A stretch of DNA of 64,000 nucleotides from a bacterium (GCA_030824575.1 JAVBXL010000022.1:1-64000), one strand, 5' to 3'. Numbered from the stretch's first letter, positions 9,164 through 17,286 are shown. Notes: a model not told the origin generated them from the sequence alone. Translations and numbers: made by a program.

Positions 9164-9589
9164 ATGAGCGACCCGAAGCCCGAACAGCATAGCCCCGAAG
9201 CCCGCGATGACGCGCCATCGCTGGCCGTCCCGTCGCGTCGTCAATTGCTGATGGGCGGCGCTGCCGCGGCGTCGGCGATCGTGTCGATCCGTCCCGCGCT
9301 GGCCAACACGGCGGCGTCGGTGCTCAACTGCACCATCCCGGTGCCCGACCAGAGCCGGGCGGGCAATTTCATCGCGCCCAACGGCCAACTCGTCCCGGCC
9401 GGCACGCCGGGCGCCTATCCCGGCACCGGCCGCAGCTTCACGGGCGAGCAGGTCAAGCAGGCGCTGCGCGGCCGTCCGCTGCCCGGCACCGGCTACGAGC
9501 AGAATCAGGCCTATCTCAATTATATCCGCCGGCTACAGCGCGGAACGAGCGGATTTACCTGCTACGCCTCGCTGCAAATGCCGCGTTGA
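9164..9589 (+). CDS. Tat-exported small protein of unknown function
   Basis: 141 residues. A 24-residue cytoplasmic lead is followed by a twin-arginine signal SRRQLLMGG, a hydrophobic stretch and a likely AxA-type cleavage near RPALA (about residue 47). The mature part is about 94 residues with two Cys (NCTIP near its start and TCYAS at its end), rich in Gly, Pro and Asn. I do not recognise a named family. It heads a run of same-strand genes (glycosyltransferase, PqqD-like, HprK-like kinase, nucleotidyltransferase), so it may be a substrate or partner of that system; this is inference from position only. Confidence 0.75.
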   Translation: MSDPKPEQHSPEARDDAPSLAVPSRRQLLMGGAAAASAIVSIRPALANTAASVLNCTIPVPDQSRAGNFIAPNGQLVPAGTPGAYPGTGRSFTGEQVKQALRGRPLPGTGYEQNQAYLNYIRRLQRGTSGFTCYASLQMPR

Positions 9590-9643
9590 ACCGATCGTCG
9601 CACCCGTAATGGTTTGAACGGATACGGATTGCCTGCGTTGACG

Positions 9644-9669
9644 ACGTCGAACCTGAAATGGTTCGACGT
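9644..9669. repeat. Perfect inverted repeat before the glycosyltransferase gene
   Basis: ACGTCGAACC-TGAAAT-GGTTCGACGT: 10-bp arms, 6-nt loop, ending 17 nt before the ATG at 9687. No T-run follows, so it is not a standard terminator; it may be an operator or a leader hairpin. Confidence 0.55.
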
Positions 9670-9686
9670 TTGGCGAGGCACATTCC

Positions 9687-10847
9687 ATGTTTCAGTTCGG
9701 CCGCCCTGCGGGGCGTGCTTTTTCGGTGGCGGTCTATCTGTACCAGCCGGATGATGGCGGGCTGGATCGCGTTGCCATATTGCTCGCCAATCATCTGCTC
9801 CAGCGCGGCGTCCCGGTCGAATTGTGGATGGCGCGCACCGATGGCCCCGCCGCGCACCTGATCGATCCTGCGTTGACCGTGCGGCGCGTGCCCGCGCCCG
9901 GCGGCAAGCGTCGCCTGTCGATGATCGCCCAATTCCCGGCGCTGGCCGCGATGGTGCGGCGGTATCGGCCCGACATTCTCTATTCGGCCGGCAACCAAAG
10001 CAATATGCTGGTCGCGCTTGCCGCATTGGGCACCGGTACGAAGGCGGTCGGCCGCATTTCCAATCCCATCGTGCGGCCCGGCCAGCGCGGCCCCGGCACA
10101 TTAGCCCGTCTCATTCGTTTCCGCGCCATCGCGCGGCTGAGCGATCTTACCATCGTCATGGGCGAACATGACCGCGCCCTGCTGGCGCAAAGCGGCGACA
10201 TCCGCCTGCTGCCCCGCCCAACGGTAACGCGCGCCATGGAACAGGCTCGCAATAGGCGGACCGCGCGCGATTTGGGCGATCCTTGCCGGCTGTTGATGGT
10301 CGGGCGACTGACGCCGCAAAAGGATCAGGCGACAGCGCTGGCCGCACTGGCGCGGCTGCCCCATCTCGACTGGCGGCTGACCATCGCCGGTCAGGGGCCG
10401 CTGCGCGCCGATCTGGAGCGGCAATGCGCGGCTTTGGGCATTGCCGATCGCGTGGATTTTGCGGGCTATGTGGGCGACCCCGACGCCCTTGCCGCGCTGA
10501 TGGCCGACGCGGACCTGTTGCTCCAGCCGTCGCGCTGGGAAGGTCTGTGCGCCACCCTGATCGAGGCGCTGGCCTGCGGCGCGGGCGTGGTGGCGACCGA
10601 CAGCACGCCCAATATCCGCCCGCTGCTGGCGGCGGCGGGCCAGCATCCGGCGGTGCGCGTAGGTGACGCGGCGGCCTTCGCCCGCGCGATCGAGCGGACA
10701 TTGGCGCACCCTGCGCCGCCTGCGATGTTGGTGGCGGCCACGCGCGACCATGGCGTCCAGCGCGCGCTCGATCGCTATCTGCGCGCGTTCGAAGGGCTGG
10801 TGGGTGCGCCGGCGCCGCAACCCGTCCGGTCGCCAGCGCTATCCTGA
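9687..10847 (+). CDS. Glycosyltransferase family 4 (GT-B fold)
   Basis: 386 residues. N-terminal acceptor half with GGLDRVAILLANHLLQRG; C-terminal donor half with GRLTPQKDQATALAALARL and the PSRWEGLCATLIEALACG segment (EX7E motif) that marks GT4 enzymes. It should transfer a sugar from a nucleotide donor in the cytoplasm; acceptor unknown. Located between the Tat-signal protein and the PqqD/HprK pair, so it may modify a polysaccharide or the product of this locus. The last residues (APAPQPVRSPALS) look disordered. Confidence 0.88.
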   Translation: MFQFGRPAGRAFSVAVYLYQPDDGGLDRVAILLANHLLQRGVPVELWMARTDGPAAHLIDPALTVRRVPAPGGKRRLSMIAQFPALAAMVRRYRPDILYSAGNQSNMLVALAALGTGTKAVGRISNPIVRPGQRGPGTLARLIRFRAIARLSDLTIVMGEHDRALLAQSGDIRLLPRPTVTRAMEQARNRRTARDLGDPCRLLMVGRLTPQKDQATALAALARLPHLDWRLTIAGQGPLRADLERQCAALGIADRVDFAGYVGDPDALAALMADADLLLQPSRWEGLCATLIEALACGAGVVATDSTPNIRPLLAAAGQHPAVRVGDAAAFARAIERTLAHPAPPAMLVAATRDHGVQRALDRYLRAFEGLVGAPAPQPVRSPALS

Positions 10848-10903
10848 TGCGTTAGGCACTTAGCTACGCCTTCGCGCTACAGCGACATGGACAGTAGTTT
10901 GGG

Positions 10904-11200
10904 ATGCCGGATTTGGACGGAGCGACAGCCTATCGCCGGGACGAGGCGGACGCGGTAACAACCTGCGTCCTCGACGATCTCGTGCTGCTCTACCATCATC
11001 GGTCGGGCCAGACCCATATGGTCATCAGCCCGGTGCCGGAGATATTGGAGCGCATGGCCGACGGCGCGCCGGTGAGCGCGCAGGCGATGCACGACCGGCT
11101 GGCGCGCGACTATGATCTGGGGCCGGTGGACGATGCCGTGGCGGAGATCGACGCGCATCTCGACGCGCTCGTCGCGCTGGGACTGGTGCGTCCGGCATGA
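10904..11200 (+). CDS. PqqD-like protein, HPr-rel-A system type
   Basis: 98 residues. The order of conserved features (LDDLVLLYHHRSGQTHMVISPVPEILERMADGAPVSAQAMHDRL) resembles PqqD, a small peptide-binding chaperone fold that presents precursor peptides to modifying enzymes. It overlaps the following HprK-like gene in an ATGA junction, which indicates tight coupling. Haft-type HPr-rel-A loci pair exactly these two families. No PQQ biosynthesis genes are nearby, so a role in PQQ synthesis is not implied. The 56 bases before it hold no clear promoter. Confidence 0.8.
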   Translation: MPDLDGATAYRRDEADAVTTCVLDDLVLLYHHRSGQTHMVISPVPEILERMADGAPVSAQAMHDRLARDYDLGPVDDAVAEIDAHLDALVALGLVRPA

Positions 11201-12060
11201 GGCACGCCATCACTCTGCGCATCGGCCCGGCGACCTTCCGCATCGGGTCCGCCTGGCAACAGCCGATCGCGGAACTGGCGCGGCTCTATGCCGCCTATCC
11301 CGATATGGGCGGCGCGATCGCCGATTTCACCGTCCGGCTTCAGCCCACCAGCCTGGCCCGGCGATGGGTGCGGCCGTCCATCTTCATCACCGGCGATCAT
11401 GGCCTGGCCGACGCCGCGCCGATGAGCCTGGCCCATGGGCTTCTGGCGGCCGAAATGGGCATGAACCTGCAAATGGCGTTGGGCTGGCGGCGGCACCTGC
11501 TGCTTCATGCGTCGAGCGTCGAGAAGGACGGGCGCGTGCTGGTGATGACCGGCGAATCGGGGTCGGGCAAATCGACCTTGGCGGCGTTGCTGGGCGAGCG
11601 CGGCTGGCGCTTCATGGGTGACGAATTCGCGCTGCTCGACATGGATAGTGGCGCGATCCTGCCATTTCCGCGCCTGGTAAGCCTCAAGAACCGGGCGATC
11701 GAGGTGGTGACGCAGGCGGTCGGCGACGCGCGCATGGGACCGCTGCTGGCCGCGACGGCAAAGGGCGACATCCGCCATATGGTGCCGCGCGCCGACGCGG
11801 TGGCGCGCATGGGCGATGGCGGGATGCCCGCTTTGCTGCTCTTTCCCCGTTTCGGCCATGATGCGGCGGTGCGGCCGCTGGGGCAGGGCGAAATCTTCAT
11901 GCGGCTGACCCAGGCGTCGACCAATTATGTCGCACTGGGCGAGCCGGCCTTCAATGCGCTCACCCGCTTCGTTGCCCATGTTCCGGCGCGGGCGATCGAT
12001 TTCCCTTCCGGCGACGATGCCATCGCCATGGTCGATCGGCTGTGGGAAGAACTGGCATGA
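11197..12060 (+). CDS. HprK-related kinase (HPr-rel-A system)
   Basis: 287 residues. Walker A GESGSGKST at about 119-127, preceded by LLLHASSVEKDG as in HPr kinase/phosphorylase, and a Walker-B-like GDEFALLD about 20 residues later. The N-terminal 100 residues are not like classical HprK, and no HPr gene is nearby, so the target is unknown. It overlaps the PqqD-like gene upstream and the nucleotidyltransferase gene downstream (both ATGA), making the three-gene core one translational unit. Confidence 0.85.
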   Translation: MRHAITLRIGPATFRIGSAWQQPIAELARLYAAYPDMGGAIADFTVRLQPTSLARRWVRPSIFITGDHGLADAAPMSLAHGLLAAEMGMNLQMALGWRRHLLLHASSVEKDGRVLVMTGESGSGKSTLAALLGERGWRFMGDEFALLDMDSGAILPFPRLVSLKNRAIEVVTQAVGDARMGPLLAATAKGDIRHMVPRADAVARMGDGGMPALLLFPRFGHDAAVRPLGQGEIFMRLTQASTNYVALGEPAFNALTRFVAHVPARAIDFPSGDDAIAMVDRLWEELA

Positions 12061-13043
12061 GCGCGGCGCTGCTTGTGCGCACGCTGCGCGATCCGATCTC
12101 GGCCGCGGCGCTCGACGCGGATGGCTGGAACCGCCTGCTCGCTGCGGCGCGGGCGGAACGGCTGATCGGCACGCTCGCCTATCGGCTGGAGGGTGTCGCC
12201 CTGCCGGACGCGGTGCGGCCGATCCTGGACGACGCCCGGCGCGACAGCGGGCGGGAGGCGCAACAGGCGCTGTGGGAGGCGGATCGCGCGGCGCAGGCGT
12301 TGCGTGGCCTGGACGTCAAACTGGTGCTGCTCAAGGGCGCCGCCTATGTGGCGGCGGACCTGCGCGCCGGGCAGGGGCGGTTTATCGGCGATCTGGACAT
12401 ATTGGTGCCGCGCGACGCCATGCCTGCGGTCGAGCGCGCGCTGATCGCGGCGGGATGGGAATGGGTCAAGGAAGACCCCTATGACGACGCCTATTATCGC
12501 CAGTGGATGCACGAACTGCCGCCGATGATCCATGTCGATCGCGACCGGATGATCGACGTGCACCATACTATATTGCCGCTGACCGCGCGCCAGACGCCGG
12601 ATGCGGCGGCGATGATCGCCGACGCGGTTCATATAACCGATGGGCTATATATTCTCTCGGTCGAGGATCGGATCGTCCATTCGGTCGCGCATATGCTGGC
12701 GGATGGGGACATGCAGGGCGGCCTGCGCAATTTGTGGGACATATATTGCCTGCTGCCCGATGCCGATCCTGCGGCGCTGGCCGCGCGCGCGAAACACCAT
12801 GGCCTTGCCCCCCATGTCCGGCAGGCGCAGCGATTGGCAGCCGCGATCTATGGCGCAGGCGCGCGCCTGACCCTGTGGGATCGACTGGTGCGCGCACGGT
12901 TGCTGGCGCGCGACGGCTGGGGCCGGGAAAGCCGCAAGCTGCTGGTCTTCGCCTTCTTCGTGCGGTCGCACTGGCTGCGGATGCCGCCGCTGATGCTGGC
13001 GCGGCACCTGCTGACCAAATGGCGCAAGGGCCATCGCCCGTAA
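12057..13043 (+). CDS. Nucleotidyltransferase-fold protein of the HPr-rel-A locus
   Basis: 328 residues from the ATG in the ATGA overlap with the kinase gene. The motif LLKGAAY...GRFIGDLDILVPRDAM fits the uncharacterised nucleotidyltransferase (NTP_transf_5-like) family, with the DxD metal pair in DLDIL. The C-terminal half is helical with several hydrophobic stretches. Such proteins often accompany HprK-like kinases and PqqD-like proteins in polysaccharide or peptide-modification loci. The reaction and substrate are not known. Confidence 0.82.
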   Translation: MSAALLVRTLRDPISAAALDADGWNRLLAAARAERLIGTLAYRLEGVALPDAVRPILDDARRDSGREAQQALWEADRAAQALRGLDVKLVLLKGAAYVAADLRAGQGRFIGDLDILVPRDAMPAVERALIAAGWEWVKEDPYDDAYYRQWMHELPPMIHVDRDRMIDVHHTILPLTARQTPDAAAMIADAVHITDGLYILSVEDRIVHSVAHMLADGDMQGGLRNLWDIYCLLPDADPAALAARAKHHGLAPHVRQAQRLAAAIYGAGARLTLWDRLVRARLLARDGWGRESRKLLVFAFFVRSHWLRMPPLMLARHLLTKWRKGHRP

Positions 13044-13067
13044 TAGGCGGATCGCCCAGACAGGCGA

Positions 13068-13661
13068 TCAGCCTTCGGTCAGCACGGCCGCGATCGCCAG
13101 CCCCGCCATGTCCGCGACCCCGACCAGTCGATCCGTGGGCGTCCCTGCGCGCGCGTCAGCCGACAGGCCCGACATGACCGTCACCATATAGTCGGCCACG
13201 ACCTGCGCCTTGTCGGCATGGGTCGGGATTAGGAAATCGCGCACCCGCTGCGCGCTCGCCGCCTTCCAGTTGCGGGCGCAGCAGGCGGCGTCGGCGTCCG
13301 CGCCACGCGCGCCCTCCAACACCATGCAGCCGGCCGTCTGCGGATCAGCGGCGTAGATGCGCGCGGCCTCGCGCAGCAGCGCACCCAGCGCCGCCGCAGG
13401 TTCTGCACCCGGCGCGAGCAATGCGTCGATCGGCAGGCCGTTGCGCGCATAGCGGCCCAACACCTCGTCGAACAAAGCGGCCTTGCTCCCAAAGGCGGCG
13501 TAAAGGCTGGGCGGATTGACACCCATCGCCTGCGCCAGCGCGGCCACGCCAACCCCGTCATAGCCCTGCGCATGGAACAGCGCCTGCGCCTGGTCGAGCG
13601 CGGCGTCCCGATCGAACGCCCGAGGACGGCCACGGCCCTTCGATTTTTCTTTAACGGTCAC
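13068..13661 (-). CDS. TetR/AcrR family transcriptional regulator
   Basis: 197 residues. N-terminal helix-turn-helix at about 15-60 (LDQAQALFHAQGYDGVGVAALAQAMGVNPPSLYAAFGSKAALFDEVL, seen as separate helices) and a TetR_C ligand domain. It is divergent from an SDR gene with only a 71-bp gap that has a dyad over the SDR promoter, so it very likely represses that gene. The ligand is unknown. Confidence 0.9.
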   Translation of the reverse strand: MTVKEKSKGRGRPRAFDRDAALDQAQALFHAQGYDGVGVAALAQAMGVNPPSLYAAFGSKAALFDEVLGRYARNGLPIDALLAPGAEPAAALGALLREAARIYAADPQTAGCMVLEGARGADADAACCARNWKAASAQRVRDFLIPTHADKAQVVADYMVTVMSGLSADARAGTPTDRLVGVADMAGLAIAAVLTEG

Positions 13662-13672
13662 TACATAAATCC

Positions 13673-13700
13673 TTGACCCGGCAGATAGTCAATTTATATA
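13673..13700 (+). promoter_or_regulatory. Promoter with overlapping dyad for the SDR gene
   Basis: TTGACC (-35, 13673-13678), 16-nt spacer, TATATA (-10, 13695-13700). A dyad TTGAC-N10-GTCAA (13673-13692) covers the -35 box and may be the TetR-family operator. Confidence 0.5.
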
Positions 13701-13732
13701 GCGATCATTACACAAATACAAGGAAGACGAAG

Positions 13733-14446
13733 ATGACCGATTTCACCTCCAAAAAAGCGCTGGTTCTGGGCGGCAGCCGGGGCATTGGCGCGGCGATCGT
13801 GCGGCGTTTCGCCGCAGACGGCGCGCAGGTTGCCTTCACCTATGCCGGGTCGCATGACGCGGCGCAGGCGCTGGCCGCCGACACCGGAGCCAGCGCGATC
13901 CGCTCCGACGCGGCCGATCGCCAGGCGGTGATCGATGTCGTCGCAGGGCAAGGACCGCTCGACATATTGGTGGTCAATGCCGGCGCAGCGATCCTGGGCG
14001 ATCCGCTGGAGCAGGATGCCGACGCGATCGACCGGATGATCGACATCAATGTTCGCGCGCCCTATCATGCCGCGGTCGAAGCGGCGCGGCAGATGCCGGA
14101 TGGTGGCCGCATCATCGTCATCGGATCGGTCAATGGCGACCGGATGCCGTTCGAAGGCGGCGCGGCCTATGCGCTCACGAAGTCGGCGTTGCAGGGTATG
14201 GCCCGCGGTCTGGCCCGCGATTTTGGGGCGCGCGGCATCACCGTCAATATCATCCAGCCCGGCCCTACCGACACCGACATGAACCCGGCCGATGGCCCGA
14301 TGAGCGGCATGATGCACGGTTTCATGGCGATCAAGCGCCATGCCACGGGGGAAGAGATTGCCGGCTTGGCCGCCTATCTGGCGGGACCGGAAGCCGGCAT
14401 CATCACCGGCGCGATGCACACGATCGACGGTGGCTTCGGCGCCTGA
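13733..14446 (+). CDS. SDR family oxidoreductase
   Basis: 237 residues. Classical short-chain dehydrogenase: cofactor motif GGSRGIGAAI near the N-terminus, NAG in VVNAGAAI, the catalytic Ser in VIGSVNG and YALTK (YxxxK). It would use NAD(P)H on an unknown carbonyl or hydroxyl substrate. The ATG at 13733 follows AAGGAAG; open frame continues upstream to 13673 but would run through the promoter. Likely controlled by the divergent TetR protein, an arrangement often seen for xenobiotic-responsive reductases. Confidence 0.9.
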   Translation: MTDFTSKKALVLGGSRGIGAAIVRRFAADGAQVAFTYAGSHDAAQALAADTGASAIRSDAADRQAVIDVVAGQGPLDILVVNAGAAILGDPLEQDADAIDRMIDINVRAPYHAAVEAARQMPDGGRIIVIGSVNGDRMPFEGGAAYALTKSALQGMARGLARDFGARGITVNIIQPGPTDTDMNPADGPMSGMMHGFMAIKRHATGEEIAGLAAYLAGPEAGIITGAMHTIDGGFGA

Positions 14447-14456
14447 CGTTTCGCGA

Positions 14457-14846
14457 TCAGGCGGCGACGATGCCTGGCGGCTGCAAGTCGTCGGACATCA
14501 GCCACATTTCTGCGGGCAGTTGCGAGGAAAAGGCCGCAACGATCGCCTTGCCCAGTCGGGCGCGGACATAGAGCTTGTCCGCGACATTGGCGACCAGGAT
14601 CGCGACCCGGTCGGTGGGCCGATAGGTGCGATCCATATGCCACAGGATGCGCGCCTCGATATCGGGCGTTTGCCGTTCCGCCTCCGTCACGTCGGACAGG
14701 ATGCGGATCGGCAACCCCTTGCGACGCCGGTCGTCCAATATGAGGGTGAGATGGCTATAATGACGATCGACATCGGCGATCGTCCATACGCCGGTGGCGT
14801 GCACGAAGATGATCCCGTCAGGATCGTCCAGTTCGCATGCAATCAT
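14457..14846 (-). CDS. Conserved hypothetical protein (STAS/SpoIIAA-like fold possible)
   Basis: 129 residues from the ATG at 14846; a TTG start at 14882 would add 12 residues. The pattern of alternating beta strands and helices (GIIFVHATGVWTIADVDRHYSHL, LPIRILSDVTE, RVAILVANVADKLYVRARLG) resembles small SpoIIAA/STAS-like proteins found in Proteobacteria, but no catalytic motif is visible. Converges on the SDR gene with a 10-nt gap. Function unknown. Confidence 0.7.
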   Translation of the reverse strand: MIACELDDPDGIIFVHATGVWTIADVDRHYSHLTLILDDRRRKGLPIRILSDVTEAERQTPDIEARILWHMDRTYRPTDRVAILVANVADKLYVRARLGKAIVAAFSSQLPAEMWLMSDDLQPPGIVAA

Positions 14847-14936
14847 CCTATGAATATAAGACGCAGCGCGTTGCGTTAGCAAATGACTTTCGCAATATGA
14901 TCGCGGAAATGTCTTCCGCGATCGTTTGTCTTAGAT

Positions 14937-16286
14937 TCATTGCTTCTTCAATATGTCCAGCCCCAACACAGTCATGGCTTCGCTGGCGGTGGCGATCACC
15001 TTGTCGGCTTCCGGCGCCCAGAAAGGACTGTGTAGCGACGGCAGGCTGGTCTGGCCCGCCTGCGCCGCCGCCAGCTTTTCCGCTGGCACACCTCCGACCC
15101 AGAAGATGAAGCTGTTGATGCTCTTGTCAGCACGATAGAAACGGCTGAAATCTTCGCCGCCCATTACTGCGCTTGTCTTGATGACCCGGCCATCGGGGAA
15201 ATGGCTTTTGAGCAGGCCCGCCATCTGTTCGGCAAATTCGGGCGGGTTGAAGGTGGAGGGGGTGAATTCGTCTTTCACGCTCACCACCGGCATCTTGTCC
15301 TCCGGCACGCCCGCCGCGATCGCCTCTCCCCGGCTGATCCGCCTGATCCCCTCGATCAGCTTTTCGCGCGTCTCGTCCGAATAGCTGCGGATGGTCAGCA
15401 GCAACTTCGCCTCGTCGGGAATGATATTATGCTTGGCCCCGGCCTGGAAGCTGCCGACGGTGACGACGGCGGGATCTTGCGGATCTTGTTCGCGGCTGAC
15501 GAGGGTCTGCAAGGAGGTGACGATGCGCGCGCCAAGCACGATCGGGTCGCGGGTCGTCTGCGGATAGGCGCCATGACCGCCTAGGCCTTTCACCAAAATA
15601 TCGACGCTATCGACATTGGCCAGCGCATAGCCGGGGGTATAGCCGATCTGCCCAGCCGCCATATTGGCCGCGTCGTGGAAGGCGATGGCGTGGGTCGGCT
15701 TGGGGAAGCGGGTGTAAAGCCCGTCCTCCAGCATCATCCGCGCGCCCTTGCCGACTTCTTCGGCCGGTTGCAGGATCATGACCAGCGTACCCTTCCACGC
15801 GTCCTTGCGGGCCGCGAGCAGCTTGGCCGTCTCGATAAAGGCGGTCATGTGGGTATCATGGCCGCAAGCGTGCATGACGCCGGTTTCGACGCCTTCGGGC
15901 GTCTTGGTGCGGACCTTGGACGCAAAGGCCAGGCCCGTCTGTTCGACCACCGGCAGTCCGTCCATGTCGGCGCGGATCAGCAGCGTGGGGCCGGACCCGT
16001 TCTTCATCACCGCGACGACGCCGGTGCCGCCGACCTTCTCGGTCACGTCGAATTTGAGCGCTTTCAACCGCTTGGCGAGCTTGGCCGCGGTGTTGACTTC
16101 TTGCAACGACAGTTCGGGATTGGCGTGCAGATCGCGATACAGCGTCATCAAACCGTCCATATCCTTGGCGACCGCCGCGCCGAGGGCGCTGTGCGCGGTC
16201 GGCGTGGCCGGGGCGGGCGCGGTTTGGGCGGTGGCGATGGACGAAAGGCTGGCGGCGGCCAGAACGGCCGTGAGCGCATGGCGCAT
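14937..16286 (-). CDS. M20-family amidohydrolase, exported
   Basis: 449 residues with a Sec signal (MRHALTAVLAAASLSSIATAQ, cleavage after ATA-Q or nearby). The mature protein follows the M20D amidohydrolase family (hippurate / N-acyl amino acid hydrolases): ADMDGLPVVE, the metal-binding GVMHACGHDTHMT, HPAEEVGKGAR-like QPAEEVGKGA, and the dimerisation domain around GHGAYPQTTRDPI. It should cut amide bonds of acylated amino acids in the periplasm. The C-terminal motif MGGEDFSRF supplies the last metal ligand. Monocistronic by position. Confidence 0.9.
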   Translation of the reverse strand: MRHALTAVLAAASLSSIATAQTAPAPATPTAHSALGAAVAKDMDGLMTLYRDLHANPELSLQEVNTAAKLAKRLKALKFDVTEKVGGTGVVAVMKNGSGPTLLIRADMDGLPVVEQTGLAFASKVRTKTPEGVETGVMHACGHDTHMTAFIETAKLLAARKDAWKGTLVMILQPAEEVGKGARMMLEDGLYTRFPKPTHAIAFHDAANMAAGQIGYTPGYALANVDSVDILVKGLGGHGAYPQTTRDPIVLGARIVTSLQTLVSREQDPQDPAVVTVGSFQAGAKHNIIPDEAKLLLTIRSYSDETREKLIEGIRRISRGEAIAAGVPEDKMPVVSVKDEFTPSTFNPPEFAEQMAGLLKSHFPDGRVIKTSAVMGGEDFSRFYRADKSINSFIFWVGGVPAEKLAAAQAGQTSLPSLHSPFWAPEADKVIATASEAMTVLGLDILKKQ

Positions 16287-16589
16287 GTTGATAATCTCCC
16301 TTGCTGGGCATCAGCATAAGGGGATTTTACTACTGTTAAAGGGGGAGTTTCGCCAACCGCAGGGTGCAGCGGCCGCAAAACGCCTGCCGCCACATAGCGA
16401 CGGCATGGCGCGTCCTTGCAAATTTGCCGCCGCGACACTATTTCGCAAGTGAAAGGAACAATCTGGCGCGTCATGCGTCTTTATGATTGTCCGCCTAAGT
16501 TGCGCCATGGCTTCGTCTGCGCTGATCCTCACGCGCCTCCCTGCCGCCGCTCCGTTCTTATCCCTCGTTCGAAAAAAGGAGCCTGTCCC
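16287..16589. other. Intergenic region without a recognisable gene
   Basis: About 300 bases between the divergent amidohydrolase gene and the first small ORF. I see no conserved small ORF, tRNA or hairpin with T-run. It must contain the promoters for both directions; no confident boxes were found. A strong ribosome site (AAAAAAGGAG) ends the region just before 16590. Confidence 0.5.
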
Positions 16590-16829
16590 ATGGCCCAGAC
16601 ATCCGCATTCTGCCTTGCGCAGCAATCGTTGCATCAGGCGCGCGCATCGTCCGAAACCCTGCCCAATGCGCGCCAGATCGCGCAGCGGGCGGCCAATGCC
16701 TGGGGACGGGAGGCAGAATTGGCCGCCGGCGCCGAACGCCGCCGTGCCACCCGCGCGGTCCTGTCGGAAGACGAAGCGATCGTCGCCGAATTCCGCGCCG
16801 AGGACGCTGCCCTACTCGCCGCGCGCTGA
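16590..16829 (+). CDS. Small hypothetical protein
   Basis: 79 residues, beginning MAQTSAFCLAQQSLHQ; strongly helical and rich in Ala, Arg and Glu (RAANAWGREAELAAGAERRRATRAV). A good Shine-Dalgarno AAAGGAG lies 9 nt before the ATG. It precedes two further small same-strand genes. No known family recognised; the good ribosome site and codon use support it being real. Confidence 0.6.
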   Translation: MAQTSAFCLAQQSLHQARASSETLPNARQIAQRAANAWGREAELAAGAERRRATRAVLSEDEAIVAEFRAEDAALLAAR

Positions 16830-16857
16830 TATTGCTGATTTTCAGGAAGGACTGACC

Positions 16858-16986
16858 ATGGCCAAGAGCCAGAAGAAATCGAACCGTGAAGTGCGCAAGC
16901 CCAAGGCGGAAAAGCCGCCCAAGGGCAATGCATCCAACCCGTCGTCCAAGCCCGGCGTGGTCGGCATCGTGACGTTGAAGAGCTGA
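16858..16986 (+). CDS. Very small basic protein
   Basis: 42 residues: Lys-rich start MAKSQKKSNREVRKPKAEK, then PPKGNASNPSSKPG and a hydrophobic tail VVGIVTLKS. AGGAAGG lies 8 nt before the ATG. Sphingomonad genomes carry comparable tiny Lys/Pro-rich ORFs, but I cannot name a function. Only 2 nt separate its stop from the next gene, which suggests co-transcription. Confidence 0.6.
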   Translation: MAKSQKKSNREVRKPKAEKPPKGNASNPSSKPGVVGIVTLKS

Positions 16987-16988
16987 GC

Positions 16989-17276
16989 ATGGCGGACGAT
17001 ATACCTGCCGATCCAACCCAGTCCCCTTCCACCGGCGGGCGCAGCATGTCCGGGCGGCGCTTCACCCCGCGCAATGCCGTGCGCTTGGCCCCCGATGCCG
17101 CCGAACGGCAGGGGCGCATCACGCGCATGGCGATCGAGACGCTGGGCGCGTCGGACGCCATCCTGTTCCTCAACAGCCAGCATGACGGCTTGGCCGATCG
17201 TCCGCTGGCGCTCGCGACGACCAGCGAGGACGGGTTGCAATCGGTGCTGCGCCTGCTGACGCCGACGGCGACCTGA
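16989..17276 (+). CDS. Small protein with MbcA/ParS/Xre-type toxin-binding domain
   Basis: 95 residues. The C-terminal 50 residues (MAIETLGASDAILFLNSQHDG then LADRPLALATTSEDGLQSVLRLL) match the pattern of the antitoxin Xre/MbcA/ParS toxin-binding domain (DUF2384: helix, WLN-like turn, L-x-P-L-x-L-A-T-x-x-G). The usual N-terminal DNA-binding domain is missing and replaced by a Pro/Ser-rich tail, and no RES-domain toxin is adjacent. It is the third gene of a small operon. Domain call is from pattern memory, not a search. Confidence 0.55.
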   Translation: MADDIPADPTQSPSTGGRSMSGRRFTPRNAVRLAPDAAERQGRITRMAIETLGASDAILFLNSQHDGLADRPLALATTSEDGLQSVLRLLTPTAT

Positions 17277-17286
17277 CAGCTATGAA

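Noticed and set aside
10904-13043. A PQQ biosynthesis locus because of the PqqD-like gene
   Set aside because: No pqqA, pqqB, pqqC or pqqE; the neighbours are HprK-like and nucleotidyltransferase genes.
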